Assembly: GCA_964017235.1 (NCBI GenBank)
Contig: OZ024933.1
Location: 95,075,432 to 95,139,431, forward strand
Source of the DNA: Sabellastarte sp. h YS-2021
Lineage: Eukaryota > Annelida > Polychaeta > Sabellida > Sabellidae
Reading direction: 5' to 3'
Length of the DNA stretch: 64,000 nucleotides
The notes below the pieces were generated by a model. That model had not been told where the DNA came from, ran no database searches, and was given only the letters and a program-made list of their open reading frames with translations. The translations under genes were made by a program, and so were the position numbers. Below are positions 1 through 10,827 of the stretch, one piece after another. Position 1 is the stretch's first letter, and each line of letters opens with the position of its first letter.

Positions 1-2179
1 CCACTTCAATACTTAACCGGAGAATGCCTGATCTTGCTTCTGCAAGAAGGTACCTTTGTACCCCAATTGTACATTAACAAAAAATTACCACAATTAATCA
101 ATAAAATGTGCTAGAAAATGTTGATTAAAATATTAGAAAGGAAAAAAATGGAATGAATAAAACTAAGAAATTTTATAAAAGGTAAAAGCCTATGTAAAAT
201 TGGTTCTAAAGAGAGGAGTTTATGAGGCGTTTCTCAAATACAACAAACAATAGCTTTAGATTGAACATACATTTCTCCCTCTCCACTAAGTGTCCAGTTT
301 GTTTCACTAAACACTCTTTTCCACTGTTTCATCTGTTCTGATCAGTGATCACCACTGATGCAGTATGAAGTGCCATTAAGGTCTGACCATGACATGGTTG
401 ACACTTATTCAGATGCATCAAAGTAACTCAGTTTTATCTCCCCTTAGCATCTGCAATACAAGGAGGGGTAATGTCCTTTTGGTGCTAATGTAGCCACAAT
501 TAACCCTTTCCGTGCTCTGTCCCTGAGAGGTTTAGCCCACTGTTTTATGGTGTACAGTTGATCATTAATGACTATTTGTTTTCGGCTGTTTTGGGGGTTG
601 CTTTTGTTTGATTTCTGTTTGTTGTTTTCGGGGAAATTGGCTGAAATTTGGTCCAAATAATTACAGTGGGTGAATGTGAACGTATATATTGGAATTATAT
701 GAGGCAACATTCAGATCACATACTATGTTGGACACTAACAGAATCAGATTTGTCTAGGGACATAGTAACGAAATTACACTCCCTTCTGAAATCCCTTTTA
801 CTCTTTAAATACAGAAATCTTAATATCCTGAAATCCATTTACTCTTTGGATAAGCCTTCAAACTAAAATTGCAAACAATGCTAATTCATGTATGAAAATA
901 TAAACACATTTTGAAAACACAAAAAAAATGAAAACTTTATGATTGCACTGGTGCTCTATTGTTTATTGGCTTCCAAGCAACAATATTTATTATCATTCAC
1001 TTAATTACTGTTACGAAAACTTTCACCTGAGGTCAAGGTACTATACTCTTTGCAAAAGATGAAGGTAACAATAAGTGATTATTATTATTATTAGAGTGAA
1101 AAAGGAAACAATATTCAAAATCCCAATTAAACTAGAAGGTTAATACCTTATTTTAATGACGTACAGTGTGTTACTGATTTTAAAATAAATAATGACTAAT
1201 AATGTGCTATTGATATATAAACCAAATTTAATTTCATTAATTTGGTTAAATAAATCACAAGGTTCGATGACACATTCACATTGTGCATTACTAATATATC
1301 AAGGTTTAATGGCCAATAATGTGTTAACAACGTAACAAGGTTTAATGGTACATTGTATCCATCAATGATCAGATGCCACGGTATTTCTATAGATATTCTT
1401 ACCTTTCCTTCAGTTTTGTTAAGAAAGTAAAGTTGATTCTCTTCAACTACTGTCATTTCCAGCAATTATTGTCATAGCTGAAAAATAGACACCCTATTTC
1501 TCCTTTACCAATCTTCTGTGGTTAGACAATTAACTCCTATTGTAAACCACTCTAGACAATAAATAAATAAATTTTCCAATAAATAATAAACTGAGAAGTC
1601 AGAAAGTATCTTTAAAATATGAGGGATGGCCATATTTGGTGTACTGAGCGTAATTGCTTAGCAATTTTACAAACTACCCTGGATGTCTTTGGGGTATCAT
1701 TCTTATGAAGGTTTATTGACAACTGCCTTGGATGCATCCATTTAAAGAATTCAGTATGGTATATGAACATTTTTCAGTGAAATTTTACTTTACCTTTGGT
1801 AAGACATTTTAAACACATTTGCCTGTACATTGGCTTAATCATCAGTGTCATAAATACAATGTATATCTTGTTGAAACAAGTTGTACTATCTTGTGGGAAT
1901 GACTAACTTATAGAAACGGCCTACAGTCTCGCAGTAAAAACTTGCAATCTCATGGGAATGACTTGCTATCCTGTGGTAATCAGATAACAAAAATTAAAGG
2001 AAAACAATTTAATGTCCCTTCCTGGGCTCCTTACTGTTGCCTTTAGAAGTTTAAAAATGCCATTAAATCCGGAAATTCTTATTGTAGAAATATTTGATAT
2101 TCTAAGAAGTTTTCTTAGAAAATGGTTGTTTTGTTGGAAAATTCTAAGAATATGATCAATTCTTATTATAAGATTGTTT
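1..2179. other. non-coding AT-rich DNA, no gene seen
   Basis: I see no supportable exon, RNA gene or mobile element. The open frames are short, lack recognisable domains and are AT-rich chance frames. A short ATT microsatellite lies near 1080-1093. Confidence 0.6.
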
Positions 2180-2338
2180 GGGAGTATGACCTCAGATCAC
2201 AATACAACCAGTATTTCTGGCAGATGACAGTGGGGAGTATGGCCCCAGATTACAATATAACCAATATTTCTGGCAGATGGTAGTGGGGAGTATGGCCCCA
2301 AATTACAATACAACCAATACGTCTAGCAGATGACAGCA
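2180..2338. repeat. tandem repeat, about 53 bp x 3
   Basis: The motif gggagtatg recurs at 2180, 2233 and 2286, each followed by a similar stretch with cagat, acaatacaac and tctggcagatg. The period is 53 bp with moderate divergence between units. Confidence 0.75.
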
Positions 2339-3382
2339 GTGGGCAAGCTAGAGGTGGGATGATGAACCACCTGTGAAACCCAGATCTTAACAATCCTGGA
2401 AGGAGGAATGACAACTAAGTTGGAGTTTATGCAGGAAATAACAGGTATCCCTGCTATTTGTAACCATTACAAGCTGTAGTGTGACTGCAATATTATATAG
2501 TGCCTTTGACTTAAGGTTATCATAAAACTCCTTGCATCGTGGTTACAAACTCATATCGGCAGTACGCTGGGTCTTTTAAGGGTTCAAGGTTGTATATTTT
2601 AGACACTTTAGATACACAAGTTTCAACAGCTTTCTGACCTTGAAGTCTGTTAGCTGTGTTTACAAAAACTGTGTCTTCTTTTCATTTTAGTCTTTGTCCA
2701 TCCCCTCATCACAAACAGCTTTAGTGTTCGAACAATAGCCTTTCTACGTGTCAACATTTCACGAAAAATTCAAAATTTTTGCGGGTTGTTTTTACTTAAA
2801 GGGGAAAGTTTTTGACCCGGGACGAAAATCTCCTCAAATTATAAAGATCATACATTTAAAGTCTTCATATACAAATATCAACAAACACCACAGCTTACTG
2901 GGATATAACATATCACCTTTGACAGCACTGATAAACTCTTCCTCCCAAATTAAATGGTCACAAGTTCTCAAGGAACTTTGTTACTTGATGCAGTTTTTTA
3001 CTGTTTTAAAGTACACACACTTTATTTAAATTATCAACAGCAGATTCCTACAGATAAAAGTAATATAGGTTTTTGGCATGAGCCATACCTTTTGAGGAAA
3101 AGTCTACAACCAAGTTGGAGAAATGAAAAATAGAAGGAATTTGTGACAGCACAATAGCAATGGAGACGAATGTAGTTTTAACATGACAGAATGTATCAGG
3201 AATGTAAGTCTGACATGGACATTGCAACAATATCCCTAAAATACCAGGATTGTGGATAATCATGACCAAACACCAAACCATTTCAGGTTTACCCGAAAAA
3301 TATCAGCAAGAGCTGAGATAATTAGCTTTTGTTCACAACTGAAAAGAAAGAACAGTTTGAAACAGATAATTTGATTTATTTT
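2339..3382. other. non-coding DNA, nothing recognised
   Basis: No gene, RNA or repeat could be supported. The longest open frame (about 90 codons at 2748-3029) shows no domain. Confidence 0.5.
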
Positions 3383-3506
3383 ATTATATAGATAATGGCC
3401 AAGTGGCCCTGCATTATGTAAACTTAATGGCCTGAGGCCCTGCAAGGGCTGAAGGGTCATTAAGTTTACATAATGGAAGTGCCACGAGGCAATTATCTAT
3501 TATAAA
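3383..3506. mobile_element. short foldback (inverted-repeat) element
   Basis: The arms 3383-3429 and 3458-3506 are imperfect reverse complements. The inner parts (cattatgtaaacttaatg and its complement) match exactly and the outer parts carry a few mismatches. The roughly 28-bp loop is rich in GGCC/GGGC. This could be a tiny MITE or a stem-loop RNA source; no target-site duplication was found. Confidence 0.6.
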
Positions 3507-4914
3507 ACCCTGTAAATTAAAACCAATTTATTAAAACCAATAATTTAACACCTTGTACCAAATGATCAACCTAGACAATCTTTGCAATGTTTCCTTTGGT
3601 GTGCATACCATATGGGGCTTTCACTAAATTGGTTCTATGGTTGTTTTTTATTTCAATACACAATCAACATTGCTTCACCATGTGTACCACTGGTTTTCCT
3701 TTATGGGAAAATAAAATTTTGGATAAAGCTTGAAAAGTTTTAATATACTGTAATCTGACTGCCACAAAATTTAACCATGGATAATGATAATCGATAAAAT
3801 ATGGATCTGTGACTTACAAAAAGCACTTTCCAGAAAAAATTAGATTGCTTATTTAACAATGCTGAGGATAATTTGTCGTGGTGAGTGTTTCATGTAACTT
3901 TATTAATCTGTGCTTATTTTAAGACAGTAAGCTATTATTTTTGTGTGTATTTCAGGCATTGAAAGTACTAGAAACTGGAAAATTACTTACTTGTTTTATT
4001 TTGTGTTGAAGTTTTGGGGTTTCTCAAGATTTTTATTTTGTGTGCTTCTTTGTCTCTTAATTTGGAATCAAGGAATGCTCCTGGAAAGATTGTCTCATAG
4101 AAAGAATGCCCACTCCACATTTTGTATTTCAGTAATACTTCCTATGAAAATTAATCCACAACATTAAGAACAAAATTCATTTCAACCACAAACAGTGTAT
4201 TATTTTAGAAGTATATAACAAACTGTAATAAGGTAAATTACAATCTTTGTTTTGAACTTAAAAACATTGAAAATTTAAATTAAATTTAAACCCAGCAGTA
4301 ATGCATTTCAGTACTGCATTTTTTACGGCACTACGTTTTTTTTCTCATATTACTTGAGTAAATTTTATGCCACTAAAAACACTCCTTTTAATATAGTATG
4401 CTGGGTTTGATTTTCACAGTGAGTTTATTTCAAAGTTAGCTGCTCCTTTGATTAAGTTCACAGAAGATTATTGTAAAGTCAGATTGCAAAGAAATGCAAA
4501 GAATTAAAAAAATATCCAACTTTATAAATTAAATTGCTTCTTTTGTATTTGTCAGGAGGTATTTTTTCCAAGGTAGCATTTTTCCATGAGGTATTTTTCT
4601 ATGAATGCTGAATGTCATTCAGAATTGAAAAGACTTTGTAAATGTACCCACTGAACTAATTAATATGAAAGAAGTTGTGAAAACATTTCAGTATTGAATG
4701 CATTGTGCTGAAGATGACTGGCAAATACTAAGTACCCTTTTGTTCTTGGCAGACTGGCCATTGAATTGAACCACAATCCACTGTTAGAAAATAATGTAGT
4801 GTTAACTCTCAATTATGCAAAAATAATGGAGTGTTGAGACAATGGAAGGGTCGCCCATCTGGGTTTTATATGAGTTTAATGTTGCATTTATCACACTGTA
4901 TAGGTTATATCACA
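3507..4914. other. non-coding AT-rich DNA, nothing recognised
   Basis: No supportable gene or repeat. The 74-codon frame at 3943-4167 is hydrophobic by composition only. Confidence 0.5.
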
Positions 4915-5100
4915 ACGGGTGGTTTTATGGGGACAGGAAACCAGTACATACTAAATGGGCAACATTCTGAACTGTAAACAGCCTGGCATCAATATGCAAC
5001 TACCAACTTTCCCACATAAGGTCCAGGGTTCGAACCGCAGAGCTCAGGGATGGGAAGAAAGTGTGTTACCCACTGCACCTTGAAACACAAATTCTTACTA
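4915..5100 (-). mobile_element. degenerate tRNA-type SINE relic
   Basis: On the minus strand this stretch resembles the SINE at 6176-6403. It has a B-box-like ggttcgaacc, a tgccag/ttgcatatt stretch equivalent to that SINE's middle, and the tgtactggtttcc word. It is heavily mutated and its boundaries are approximate. Confidence 0.35.
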
Positions 5101-5931
5101 ACTAGGCGTATTTCAAAACCATAGTCCGTGGAATCTAGATTCCTCAGATTAATGGATTCTCATGTGATGTGACTAAAATCCTAATCCAGATTATGAATCC
5201 GCTATCTACCTCCCGAAGTAGATCAATGGATTCAGATTCATATGATTACCCATAAATCTTTGTAAAATAATGACGGCAAAATGTGGCAGCAAATTTTAAG
5301 ATTTGGGAAATTTTGTTATGATATTTATGTTGGTTTATGTTATTTTTATTTATTTCGGATTCAGGTCTAGAGAAAACTGCATTTCATAAATCTATCCAGT
5401 ATGGTTGTGAAACACGCCTACTGACTGTGCATAGAGATCCTTAGTGGTGACATATTAAAAGATAACTTGTGCCATAAAAAATTGGGCCATGGAAAGACCA
5501 GTAAGTTAAACTACCTGATGCACGGAAAGTGGGGCCAAGCTAACATCTCCATTTAGCAATTATTTCTGCAGAGTGGAAACCCCAAAGGGGCTCTGGCAAA
5601 CCTCAATTATCGCCCAACCCCCTTTTTGTCGCCCATCTCTCTAGGGGAATCCCTGGCCCAGTTTGTGTAACATCCAATCACCTGGCTTCATGTCTGATGA
5701 GAGCAGATATGGTGTTAATCCATAAAACTCTGCTCACTTCTTAATTTAGCTTTGTTTTGTCATCACATGTCCAAAGTAACAAATTATTTTAGGGATTATC
5801 AGATTTGACAACCTGTCACTGCCCCACCCCCCCACCCCGCCAGCCTCTGATGCCATGAGTCGATCTCCAGCTTAAGATAACATGTGAAAAAATATTGACC
5901 CCATGTTCTGTATGTGGTCTTAACTGCTAAA
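5101..5931. other. non-coding DNA, nothing recognised
   Basis: No gene or RNA gene could be supported. A C-rich low-complexity stretch sits near 5822-5838. Confidence 0.5.
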
Positions 5932-5952
5932 GGGGGGGGGGGGGGGGGGGGG
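5932..5952. repeat. poly(G) tract
   Basis: An uninterrupted run of 21 G residues on the plus strand. The length may be affected by sequencing or assembly error. Confidence 0.85.
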
Positions 5953-6175
5953 ACATGAAAAGTTTCTGCCTACTCGGATATATATAGTAGTACATATTTA
6001 TACTCAACACAATATTTCCTTTACTACAGGATTCAAACCAATATTCAGCCCATACCAACTGCATGATAACAGCCCAAGCTCTGGTGACTAACAGTTTCCT
6101 CACTGAAAGACAGACACTTGGGGATTACCGTTTATCAATGTCCCTGATGTTCTTTAGCCTGCAATTAGGGATAGG

Positions 6176-6403
6176 GGGCCACAGTGGCAGAGTGGTAACA
6201 CTCTAGCCTCCCACCACTGAGGCCAGGGTTCAGTTCCCGGCACGGCCTCAAGTGGGAAAGCTGGTAGTTGCTTGCCGTTGGTCGGCAGTTAACATTACAG
6301 AACCCTGACGAACTGTATGTACTGGTTTCCTCTGCCCTTCCAACTACCCGTCGTGATATGACCTGTACAGTGTTGAAAGCGACGTAAAACCCCAAATAAA
6401 TAA
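6176..6403 (+). mobile_element. tRNA-derived SINE with 15-bp target-site duplication
   Basis: The head carries an RNA polymerase III A box (tggcagagtgg) and a near-consensus B box (ggttcagttcc), so it is tRNA-derived. The 3' tail contains gacgtaaaacccc followed by aaataaataa. The element is flanked by a perfect 15-bp direct repeat, gcaattagggatagg, at 6161-6175 and 6404-6418. The tail is shared with the SINEs at 7629 and 26891. It is a retroposed non-coding RNA copy that needs a LINE partner not seen here. Confidence 0.9.
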
Positions 6404-7304
6404 GCAATTAGGGATAGGACTGCTATCTTAAGTTGTCACCCAACCCACTATGTATCTTCATATACCTGATATCGAGCCCAAGCCCTCCCTGTCTGTTCCT
6501 AGACAAGTGTCTTACCCACTGGGCTACAATGGTTTGATATGCAAAGTTTAAAAAAAAAGTCTCCTTGACAATGGTTTATATGACATGATTGACACCATTA
6601 TCAATTCTAGTTTTCAATTTGATTACAACATCATTTCAATAGATGACATTGGTCACATCACAACAGACAGTTTCAAATGTGGGGGTAATCATGTACTTGG
6701 TCAAGATTCACTATTGAATATGGTTAACAGTTCATTACAACACATGGGATGTACTTTTGGGTCTGTCCTTATACGACCCCAGATCTTGAAAAGAACATAA
6801 AGGCAAAACTTTATACACCATCACCTGCAAGTAACTGGGGATTTTCCCACTTACCACTGTTTCAGGTTTGAACCCTTTATAAATGAGTTTTGGATATGAC
6901 GAAGAACCCAATCCTTTTTTTTATAAATTAACGATACATAACGATACAATATATTTTGCTGAACATGTGTCAAATGTGTCTGACATCTTGTGATCTGATT
7001 GTGATCTTGTCGCAATCTATTTCATTATAATTGTGTGAGGACAGTTAAAGCCACACCTACCAATCTGTCTGAGGAAAGTGATTGCCCATTGCCACATGTA
7101 ACACTGCTGGGCTTGATTAAAGATGATAGATAGGGAGATTTAGAGTGGTTTATAGCCTTGAAATTTATACTTATAAAGGTTTCGATGGTTTATGGGAAGG
7201 CAGTACAGTATTTCCAGGCAGAGTGTCATACAATTGATTTCATCAAAGCTGTAAATAACACGACAGAGAAAATTTTGGATTCTGTGAGGTTTGAATCATT
7301 GGGC

Positions 7305-7572
7305 TTCCTGACCCCACAAAATAAACAACAACTGACCATAGTATTTGCCATGAGTACTGCAGTCTCAAGACTGGGGATTATACAAGTTTGTCACAAACAC
7401 GTAGATAATGGTTGTCATCACCCATTCACCCCCTGACTTTCCTGACCCCACAAAATAATGAATCCAAACAACAACTGACCATAGCATTTGCCACGAGTAC
7501 TGCAGTCTGAAGACTGGGGATTTTACAAGTTTGTCACAAACACGTAGATAATGGTTGCCATCACCCATTCAC
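7305..7572. repeat. tandem duplication, about 130 bp x 2
   Basis: 7305-7432 and 7440-7572 are near-identical direct copies. Both contain the ctgaccata word, gagtactgcagtct and a long shared end with cacaaacacgtagataatgg. A short insertion (atgaatcc) distinguishes the second. This explains the open frames here; no gene is indicated. Confidence 0.85.
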
Positions 7573-7628
7573 TATATTGCATTTAGCTTTTACTATTGGA
7601 ACTAAATACATTATTTAACTGCCTACCA

Positions 7629-7771
7629 GAGGTCCTCAGTGGCCTAGTGGTTAGCAAGTTTGGCATCTAATCATAGGCTGTCACCTCTGTGGGTTCGAGT
7701 CCCACAAGTGGCAATTCTGAGGACCTGTCCCAATATGACCCTGGCTGTTGAACGGGACGTAAAACCCCAAC
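7629..7771 (+). mobile_element. tRNA-derived SINE, type 2, with 15-bp target-site duplication
   Basis: The A box tggcctagtgg and a perfect B box ggttcgagtcc are in the first 75 bp, and the tail gggacgtaaaaccccaac ends the element. The perfect 15-bp repeat tttaactgcctacca flanks it at 7614-7628 and 7772-7786. The middle differs from the SINE at 6176 but the tail is shared, so different tRNA-like heads use one 3' tail. Confidence 0.92.
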
Positions 7772-7839
7772 TTTAACTGCCTACCATTAATCCTCTGGAT
7801 TCTGGATTTGTAAGCCAGTGTCAAATTGTGTGTATTATG

Positions 7840-7905
7840 TCTTGTTTAACAGCCAGGGTCATAATGAGACAGATTCAGGACATTTGCTGCTTGTGGGGGT
7901 CAAAC
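7840..7905 (-). mobile_element. fragment of type 2 SINE
   Basis: The minus strand matches the middle of the SINE at 7629 (cctg, caatatgaccctggctgtt-like). It is truncated at both ends and abuts the MITE at 7924. Confidence 0.55.
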
Positions 7906-7923
7906 ACACACAGAAGTGATAGA

Positions 7924-8142
7924 TACTGCTCAGCTACCCAAGTTCGTCGCCTACCCAAGTTCGTCACTTGCATTTTTTGACAATATTAAAACTTCTCCAC
8001 AATTATCTTTCATTGCAGAGTTGTACATCATCGTTATTAGCATTTATTCCACTTGTTTTGGGATAAATATTGCATATTCTTAACTATTTTTAAGGCGGCT
8101 GACGAACTTGGGTAGGCGACGAACTAGGGTAGCTGAGCAGTA
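7924..8142. mobile_element. 219-bp MITE with 43-bp terminal inverted repeats
   Basis: 7924-7966 and 8100-8142 are reverse complements with about one mismatch, starting tactgctcagctaccc. Each arm contains a direct duplication of ctacccaagttcgtc. The interior is AT-rich and non-coding. Outermost TA dinucleotides could be a TA target duplication. The superfamily is not identified. Confidence 0.85.
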
Positions 8143-9013
8143 GGGATCGGAAGCCAAACTTGCTATTCGGTCAAGTAAACGTACAGTAAACATGCATTTT
8201 GAATGGCAAGTCAGTTTTTGAGAACAGTATACATTGCTATAAAAATAAAAGATCCAATGCATATTTGTTTTCCACCTGAATACAGATAATAAACAGAAGT
8301 AGCATAATTTTAATATCTTACAGTATCACAAAGTTATGAATAGATACAATAACTTGAGGTTATATGCTGCTAAAGATATTGTATGTATTTACCTTTTCTT
8401 CAAGGGTTCTGATCAAGGCCTCAGGCTAGAACATTCCCTGCAATTTCCAGCAATATTTTTGTACTCCAAATATGGAAGTCTTCTTTAAATGATCACATGG
8501 CCTAATGCACCATTCACACTAAGGGTGGTATACCCTGCAGAAGCTCCACTCAGTGGCAGAACTGCCTCTCGGGATGCCTCATATCTTCTGAAATTCAGTG
8601 TACCCATAATGCATCATGTGCATGGCCACTGATGGGACACGGTGTGCGTAACCGTCACTAACAGTAAGACAGCAGTGGTACAAATGTTGGTCAATGAGAG
8701 GCAACCTCCATTAACCTCAACTCCCCTTCGGTAGCCATCAGACACACAGCTGCTACTAAAACATGTCCGAGTCACAACCTTATATAAGCAACAGATGTCG
8801 CCTTCAGTTACCATATGAAAAATTTATCTGTGGAATATCATGATGCAACATTCAGAGGCAGTATAGAATACTCATATAGGAATGAAACAGCAGGCCATTC
8901 TGTCACAAGTTTGCATAAGGACGTCATACTGTAGTTGAAGGACAAGGACGTTTTGTCTTCTGCCTGTAACCTAGGGTTATATTGCCTTTAGTGTGAAACT
9001 GTTAATTTCAGTC
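8143..9013. other. non-coding DNA, nothing recognised
   Basis: No supportable gene or repeat; the short minus-strand frames lack domains. Confidence 0.5.
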
Positions 9014-9231
9014 AAAATTGCAAATTTAATAAATAAATTTAATTTTTATAAGTTAATACCCTATCCAATGGACAATTGCTTTACCGTTCAGCGCGACCGG
9101 TCCCGCCAAACGTCAGAAAAAGACGTCCTGTAAAACTACCAGCAGGACCGGTCACAGAGTGTGCATTCGCCAGGTGGTGCAAGGTATATCATTTCCTGTC
9201 TGGTCATAATGACGTCAAAGCATCTTTTTCG
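9014..9231. repeat. left inverted terminal repeat of DIRS A1
   Basis: From about 9071 to 9231 it is the reverse complement of 14590-14750, including agaaaaagacgtcctgt. The outermost 55 bases differ from the right end, as in DIRS1, where each end is separately represented in the ICR. Confidence 0.88.
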
Positions 9232-9292
9232 TGTCTAATCCTATTAAGACCCCTGGTAAGCTGATAGCGGGGCCGGATGGGTGGACCTTGCC

Positions 9293-9388
9293 TGTCCATT
9301 GGATAGGGTATTAACTTATAAAAATTTAATTTACTTATTAAATTTGCAATTTTATTGCGTTAATACATCCTATCCAATGGACAATTGC
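9293..9388. repeat. internal complementary region (ICR) of DIRS A1
   Basis: The left half (tgtccattggatagggtatt onward) is the reverse complement of the element's left end at 9014-9080. The right half (attgcgttaatacatcc onward) is the reverse complement of its right end at 14745-14786. The two meet over a shared ATTTT. In DIRS1 this region templates completion of the circular intermediate. Confidence 0.92.
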
Positions 9389-9533
9389 TGAATAACTACC
9401 GCTTGGAAGGCGGGTAAGCTGCTAGGGACATAAATGAACTCGTAAAAGAACAAAACTGATAAGGCCCATTTCGACCTAGGGTCAGGTGACCCGAAAGGTC
9501 AAGACTAACCGGTTAACCGGAAGTGCAAGGGTT

Positions 9534-9550
9534 GCCCCCCCTTTTTTTCT
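9534..9550 (-). promoter_or_regulatory. A-run/G-run polypurine tract downstream of YR
   Basis: On the minus strand this reads as an A run followed directly by a G run. An equivalent tract sits downstream of or at the end of YR in all five DIRS copies here. It may be a polypurine primer-like tract or a homopolymer relic. Confidence 0.5.
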
Positions 9551-9714
9551 CAGACTCTGCTCTGAGAATAGGAAGAGAAGGTTGAGTTCAGTCCATAAGA
9601 AATAAACTTCCCAAAGGAAGCAAGACACAGTTTTTTTTTTGTTTTTTGTTTTTTAATTTGTACAAGCTATGTACATATATACATATCTACATATTTACAT
9701 ATCTACATATCTCC

Positions 9715-10752
9715 TCATTTTTGGGCATGGTGGTGGTGGACCTGTTGGGCAGCCACCACTGGCCCTAAATGAAAAAGTTCTGTGTCAGCCCAAGCCACAT
9801 CCTTCAAATAGAATTGTGTGAAGGTGTTGTGGGATTTCCAGTGACAGGCTGACAGAATCTGCTCTAAGGAGACCCCCGACTGGAAGGCCTTAGAAGCAGC
9901 AAAGGCCCTGACATCATGGGCTTTGACCTGATGTATTGTGAGGGCCTCCTGGTCAGGGAGCTCATAACAAAGGATCACAGTTTGTTTGATCCATGAGGAG
10001 ATGGTGGCAGGTGAGATGTCTTTACCAAAACCTTTCTTGAAGGAGACAAAGACCAACTCCTTGTTCTGCCTAAGATCTGAGGTCCTGTCCAAGTAATACC
10101 AAAGGGCTCTGACTGGACACAAAAACCTGTCACCTTTGAGTAACTTATCCAAAGTGGGGGCCAGGGCTGGGATGACCACTGGAGCCACACTATCTGGTCC
10201 CTCCTTAGCCAGCTGATTCTTGGACAGAAAGCTGGGTGAGGGGTACAAGGAAACTTTAGACCAGTCTGACTGGTGTCTGATGTTCTTATGAAGCCAAGCA
10301 TGGATCTCACTCCTACGTTTACCAGAACCCAGGGCCAGCAGAAAAACAGTCTTGAAGGTCAAATGTTTCAGTGAGGCCTCTTTTAAAGGTTCAAAGGGAG
10401 CCTTAGTCAGCTGGTGTAATACCAGGGACAGGTTCCAGGAGTGTAAACCCCTCCTGCCCTTGGGCCTGTCTCTATGGAAGCTATCCAAGAGACGGGTGAG
10501 ATTCTCATCTTTGCTGATATTAATGGTGGAGTTGCCCAACTTGTCAGCAATGGCTGATCTGTAACCATCAATGCTACTTGGTTGTAACTTCCTGTCCTGA
10601 AATAAGTGCAGCAGGAAGTCAGCTATGGCTTTCAGAGGTGGTGCCATGAAGTCCACCTGATTACTGAGGTACCACTTTGTAAAAATGGTCCACTTTGCCT
10701 CATAGACAGATCTGGTTGATCCTCTCTGAGGAGCCTCAATTCGTGCTGCCAC
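9715..10752 (-). CDS. DIRS tyrosine recombinase (YR), A1, intact frame
   Basis: A 345-codon open frame encodes the DNA strand-transfer enzyme that integrates the circular DIRS intermediate. An N-terminal SAM-like core-binding part (about residues 1-95) precedes the catalytic domain. The first catalytic Arg lies in [12 protein letters not shown] (near residue 145), the HxxR box is AHDVRAF (near 280), then ACHW and the nucleophile Tyr in FTQFYL near 315. All expected catalytic residues are present. The family A2 copy shows that this frame normally extends far upstream, overlapping RT. Here the upstream part is lost through a deletion near 10860, so the start at 10752 is only the frame limit. 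It ends with a His-rich tail. Confidence 0.92.
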   Translation of the reverse strand: MAARIEAPQRGSTRSVYEAKWTIFTKWYLSNQVDFMAPPLKAIADFLLHLFQDRKLQPSSIDGYRSAIADKLGNSTINISKDENLTRLLDSFHRDRPKGRRGLHSWNLSLVLHQLTKAPFEPLKEASLKHLTFKTVFLLALGSGKRRSEIHAWLHKNIRHQSDWSKVSLYPSPSFLSKNQLAKEGPDSVAPVVIPALAPTLDKLLKGDRFLCPVRALWYYLDRTSDLRQNKELVFVSFKKGFGKDISPATISSWIKQTVILCYELPDQEALTIHQVKAHDVRAFAASKAFQSGVSLEQILSACHWKSHNTFTQFYLKDVAWADTELFHLGPVVAAQQVHHHHAQK

Positions 10753-10827
10753 TGCCTCAGAGAACCCCTGCTCCTTGATTGCTGTGGCTCTAGGAGCCAG
10801 GCATGTAGGTTCAAGTTTGACAAGTTC

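Noticed and set aside
6176..7771. tRNA genes suggested by A and B boxes
   Set aside because: The boxes lie in SINE heads with SINE tails and target duplications; no full cloverleaf could be drawn.
9076..9264. Plus-strand 62-codon frame at the DIRS left end
   Set aside because: It is the inverted repeat copy of the gag leader frame at 14750-14590; no ATG and no independent support.
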